A stretch of 64,000 bases of DNA from positions 2,046,001 to 2,110,000 of the forward strand of contig NZ_CP024955.1 of the NCBI RefSeq assembly GCF_002804065.1. Reading direction: 5' to 3'. Below the pieces are notes generated by a model. That model was given only the letters and a program-made list of their open reading frames with translations, did no database searches and was not told the origin of the DNA. This document shows, piece by piece, positions 61,361-64,000 of this stretch (the first letter of the stretch is position 1; every line of letters begins with the position of its first letter). A program made the position numbers and the translations under genes. The stretch comes from Kyrpidia spormannii (GTDB taxonomy: Bacteria; Bacillota; Bacilli; Kyrpidiales; Kyrpidiaceae).

Positions 61361-61719
61361 ATCTGTGAGTAAATCGGCTGAAACTGGAGCGCTTCCTCCT
61401 CGACGAGCAGCATCGGTGAGAGATCACACAGCACACCATCCTGTTCATACAATTCCTGGGCTTCAGACTCACAGAACATCTCGACCTCCGTAATAAACTC
61501 CTCAATCCGCTCCCGACGGATCGAGGCCTCCCGAAGCACGATCAGTAAATCCAAATCCGAATTCATCCGGTTCTCCCTTCGGGCATAAGACCCGTAGATC
61601 GCAAAGGCAAGAAGTCGATCGGCGTAATACTTCTGAACACGTTCCAACACGAGACACACATACGTGCGATGCCGAGGACCGAAAAATTTCAATCGTTCCA
61701 ACGAATTCATGGCCATCAC
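61357..61719 (-). CDS. Minimal nucleotidyltransferase (MNT-type)
   Basis: The 120-residue protein has the nucleotidyltransferase signature YGSYARRENRMNSDLDLLIV, with GSY and the DLD metal-binding pair, and a third acidic position in VLCDLSPMLL. Stand-alone proteins of this kind are often MntA antitoxins that modify a HEPN toxin (HepT). No HEPN partner is seen here, only the 53-codon ORF. The start may be the GTG at 61719 or the ATG at 61710; no strong ribosome site distinguishes them. Confidence 0.8.
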   Translation of the reverse strand: MMAMNSLERLKFFGPRHRTYVCLVLERVQKYYADRLLAFAIYGSYARRENRMNSDLDLLIVLREASIRRERIEEFITEVEMFCESEAQELYEQDGVLCDLSPMLLVEEEALQFQPIYSQI

Positions 61720-61854
61720 CCATCTCTGCAGTTACCGACTCGACCATTTGCGCTACCGCCGGCACTCCTGGATCAAAACGATAGGCGCACCCTCACTGTG
61801 CGCGCCCTTGTCCGCCCCGAACTTTTCCCGGGAAATTCCCCGGTCCGATCCCCT

Positions 61855-62130
61855 TTATTCCTCCTCGGCCATCTGGCTGTAGGCCTCCGCCACCCGCTCC
61901 CATTCGTCGTCATCTTCGATGTCGTAGAGCACTTCTTCGCCGTTCTCGTCTTCCTCCACCCGAAAAATTACAGCTTCTTCCATGCCAGCCTCGTCCACAT
62001 CCCCGGCATCAGGCAAGAGAATCGCGTAGATCTTCCCTTCCACCTCGATCACGTCAATAACCCGAAATGGGTGCTCCCCACCCTCTTCATCCGTCAACAC
62101 CACTCTGTCCTCCCGGTCTTCGGAAGCCAT
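61855..62130 (-). CDS. yrzB: DUF1292 family protein
   Basis: A 91-residue, very acidic protein of the DUF1292 (YrzB) family ([31 protein letters not shown], read in parts, then AVIFRVEEDENGEEVLYDIEDDDEWERVAEAY). Function is unknown, but its place after ruvX is conserved in Firmicutes. The ATG at 62130 lies within the 3' end of ruvX (44-base overlap). The gene that usually follows, mltG, is instead about 55 kb away at 5201-6244. Confidence 0.9.
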   Translation of the reverse strand: MASEDREDRVVLTDEEGGEHPFRVIDVIEVEGKIYAILLPDAGDVDEAGMEEAVIFRVEEDENGEEVLYDIEDDDEWERVAEAYSQMAEEE

Positions 62131-62560
62131 ATCCTGATCCCCCTTCATCTGGATGAGCGTCCAGATAGCTTTGGAGTAACACCGTCGCCGCCACCTGGTC
62201 CACGACTTTCTTGCGCCTGGCCCTTCGCAACCCCGCACCAATTAAAGTCTTCTCTGCCACGACGGTGGTCAGACGCTCGTCCCACAGATCGACGGGAACC
62301 CGCACGCGATGGCGGAGTTTTTCCGCGAATTCCTCCGTATAGCGGCCTTGGGCCCCCAGGGAATTATCCATGTTCCGGGGCAATCCCACCACGACCCGCT
62401 CGACGCCCCACTCGGCGATCAACCCTTCGATACGAGCCAAGGCAGACTCCTCGTCGTCCACGGCCACAACTTCGAGCCCCTGCGCCACGAGTCCCAAAGG
62501 ATCACTCACCGCCACGCCGATGCGCACCCGTCCGACGTCCAGCCCCAGAATCCGGCTCAT
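62087..62560 (-). CDS. ruvX: Holliday junction resolvase-like RuvX (YqgF)
   Basis: A 157-residue RNase H-fold nuclease, also linked to 16S rRNA 5' processing. [16 protein letters not shown] carries the first active-site aspartate; [13 protein letters not shown] and [13 protein letters not shown] follow, and [14 protein letters not shown] ends the fold. A glycine-rich tail of about 18 residues extends beyond the usual C-terminus and overlaps the yrzB start. Its ATG overlaps the ireB stop. Confidence 0.93.
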   Translation of the reverse strand: MSRILGLDVGRVRIGVAVSDPLGLVAQGLEVVAVDDEESALARIEGLIAEWGVERVVVGLPRNMDNSLGAQGRYTEEFAEKLRHRVRVPVDLWDERLTTVVAEKTLIGAGLRRARRKKVVDQVAATVLLQSYLDAHPDEGGSGYGFRRPGGQSGVDG

Positions 62561-62823
62561 TCCGGACGATGCACCGCCAGATAGGTCCGCACCAACTCCT
62601 CCAACAACTCGTCTCTTTCCAACCGGCGGATGCGGTTTCTGGCGTCGCGGTGACTGGTGATGTAAGCCGGATCTCCGGACAATAGATACCCCACCAACTG
62701 ATGAAGAGGATTGTAACCCTTCTCTTTTAAGGCATCATACGCCGTCAACAATGCCTCTCGGACCGCGGAAGATCCGTCTTTCTGCACGTTAAAGTGCATC
62801 GTTTCGTCCATGGAGGAATGCAT
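62557..62823 (-). CDS. ireB: IreB family regulatory phosphoprotein
   Basis: This 88-residue member of the DUF965/IreB family is a small substrate of the PASTA kinase IreK in enterococci. The core [28 protein letters not shown] (read in parts) and [20 protein letters not shown] are diagnostic. AAGGAGG precedes the ATG at 62823; an ATG at 62811 is an alternative. It lies between alaS and ruvX as in many Firmicutes. Confidence 0.93.
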   Translation of the reverse strand: MHSSMDETMHFNVQKDGSSAVREALLTAYDALKEKGYNPLHQLVGYLLSGDPAYITSHRDARNRIRRLERDELLEELVRTYLAVHRPE

Positions 62824-62985
62824 GCGCTCCCCTCCTTACCCCGTAGTGTGCCATTCTTCGTAACTACTCTATTCGCCTCAAAAGCCGCAGACTCCTTTTG
62901 CGGTGATCATTTTTTTCCCTTTTCCGCCATAAAGCCGCTTGCCGCCCCCCGGTTGGGGGCCGGCAGAGCCCCGAGGACTCCCGGG

Positions 62986-64000
62986 TTATGACACCCCGGC
63001 CCCTCGTTGGCGCATCACCCACCCCGGCACCCGGGAAAGTGCCTCTGCCAATTTCTCCGGATGTCGCCCGCCCGCTTGGGCGAGGTCAGGCTTCCCGCCA
63101 CCGCCGCCCCCGGCCGCAGCGGCCACCTCTTTCACCAACTGTCCGGCGTGGAGACCCTTCGCCACCCAATCCGGGGATACCGCCGCCACGAACATGACCT
63201 TGTCTTCTTGTTTGGACCCGAGCACCACGACTCCGGAGTGGATCGTCTCCCGCAGCACGTCCACCATTCGCCTCATCTGGTCTGGAGTCGCGCCCTCCAC
63301 AACCTCGGCAACAACGGGCACCCCCTGGATGTCAGTCACGCGATCCACCAGCCGCAGAGCCTGGCCGCGGATCCAGCGGTCCCGCCAAGACTCCAGCTCG
63401 CGCTCCGTCTCTTTCATGTCCCCGAGGACTTGCTCTAACTTATCCGGTACATCCGCCGGGGCCACTCGCAGGAGGGACGCGGCCCGATCCAACCCCTTCA
63501 GGCGCGAATCCAGAAATGCGTAGGCGTGGCGACCCGTCACTGCCTCAATCCGCCGCACTCCCGAACCGATCCCCGTTTCCGAAACAATTTTGAAAACCCC
63601 GATCTCACTCGTCCGGCGGACGTGGCACCCTCCGCACAGTTCAATGCTGAAATCCCCCGCTTTGACCACCCGGACCCGCTCACCGTATTTTTCTCCAAAC
63701 AGTGCCATGGCTCCCATGGCTTTGGCTTCATCCAGGGGCATCTCCCGAATGTCCACGGGTTCATTGCGCCAGATCTCCTCATTCACGACCCGTTCCACCG
63801 CCTCCAGCTCTTCCGGCGCCAAAGGGCCATAATGAGAGAAGTCAAAACGCAGCCGGCTGTCCGCCACCAGGGATCCCGCCTGGGCCACGTGCTCCCCGAG
63901 CACCTCCCGCAGGGCTTTGTGCAACAGATGGGTAGCGGTGTGGTTCTTGATGATATCCTCCCGGTAGCGGCGATCCACCCGAGCCCGCACCACTTCCCCG
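62986..64000 (-). CDS. alaS: Alanyl-tRNA synthetase, C-terminal part (runs off the right edge)
   Basis: The visible 338 codons cover the end of the editing domain and the C-Ala domain. The editing zinc motifs HTATHLLHKAL and CGGCHV are present, followed by a coiled coil (VLGDMKETERELESWRDRW) and the C-terminal DHHA1-type domain with the glycine run AAAAGGGGGGKPDLAQAGG. The catalytic N-terminal half lies beyond base 64000. The gene leads ireB, ruvX and yrzB. A GC-rich dyad without T-run follows the stop near 62938-62962. Confidence 0.95.
   Translation of the reverse strand, partial: GEVVRARVDRRYREDIIKNHTATHLLHKALREVLGEHVAQAGSLVADSRLRFDFSHYGPLAPEELEAVERVVNEEIWRNEPVDIREMPLDEAKAMGAMALFGEKYGERVRVVKAGDFSIELCGGCHVRRTSEIGVFKIVSETGIGSGVRRIEAVTGRHAYAFLDSRLKGLDRAASLLRVAPADVPDKLEQVLGDMKETERELESWRDRWIRGQALRLVDRVTDIQGVPVVAEVVEGATPDQMRRMVDVLRETIHSGVVVLGSKQEDKVMFVAAVSPDWVAKGLHAGQLVKEVAAAAGGGGGGKPDLAQAGGRHPEKLAEALSRVPGWVMRQRGAGVS

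Noticed and set aside
1..64000. CRISPR arrays, tRNA and rRNA genes
   Set aside because: I looked for regularly spaced repeats and for tRNA-like arms in the gaps and saw none.

Overview
The window looks like chromosomal DNA of a GC-rich, probably thermophilic Firmicute of the Alicyclobacillaceae type (Kyrpidia-like; this name is inference from gene content, not a database match). Supporting signs are strong purine-rich ribosome binding sites with frequent GTG/TTG starts, a small YhfH-like zinc protein, the Firmicute block alaS-ireB-ruvX-yrzB and mltG-udk, a quinol-type heme-copper oxidase, and sigma-A and sigma-54 promoters.

Layout. 1-8 kb: a flavin reductase downstream of a perfect 38-bp palindrome, a GntR/FCD regulator, a small zinc protein, then a minus-strand block of IMPase, patatin, mltG, udk and a PIG-L deacetylase. 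8-15 kb: a two-gene GMC dehydrogenase (plus strand), facing a qoxABCD quinol oxidase operon, then a tiny membrane ORF, a decayed TetR gene and a DUF421 protein. 15-29 kb: acylphosphatase, a GNAT/NDP-forming acyl-CoA synthetase fusion, a siroheme sulfite/nitrite reductase, a LacI helix-turn-helix relic, a MerR-controlled acyl-CoA operon (merR, dehydrogenase, ligase, thioesterase), a globin chemoreceptor with a CZB domain, a LysM protein and a DMT exporter.

30-49 kb holds two separate three-subunit acetone-carboxylase-type clusters, each behind a near-consensus sigma-54 promoter. They are linked by an acetoacetyl-CoA synthetase and two Fis-family sigma-54 activators with intact GAFTGA loops. 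The expected route is acetone (or another ketone) + CO2 to acetoacetate to acetoacetyl-CoA. The beta-subunit gene of cluster A is split by a 2632-bp IS21-family element with a 5-bp target duplication. Removing the element and one duplicate restores an open frame of 763 codons that aligns without gaps to the intact paralogue across the junction.

49-60 kb: two small unknown genes, a pabB-pabC fusion, and a compact phenol operon. Read on the minus strand the order is catechol 2,3-dioxygenase, 2Fe-2S ferredoxin, hydroxylase beta, effector, alpha (with YHS domain), ubiquitin-like gamma, regulator, reductase. The regulator joins a DmpR/MopR-type phenol sensor, with all six phenol/zinc residues conserved at identical spacing, to a PucR-type DNA-binding output instead of the usual sigma-54 AAA+ domain. 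Phenol would be oxidised to catechol and cleaved in meta position; later meta-pathway enzymes are not in the window.

60-64 kb: a dead IS200/IS605 element, a minimal nucleotidyltransferase gene, then yrzB, ruvX, ireB and the 3' part of alaS. In many Firmicutes yrzB is followed closely by mltG and udk. Here about 54 kb of catabolic and mobile DNA lies between them in matching orientation, which suggests a large insertion or rearrangement within an ancestral housekeeping block.
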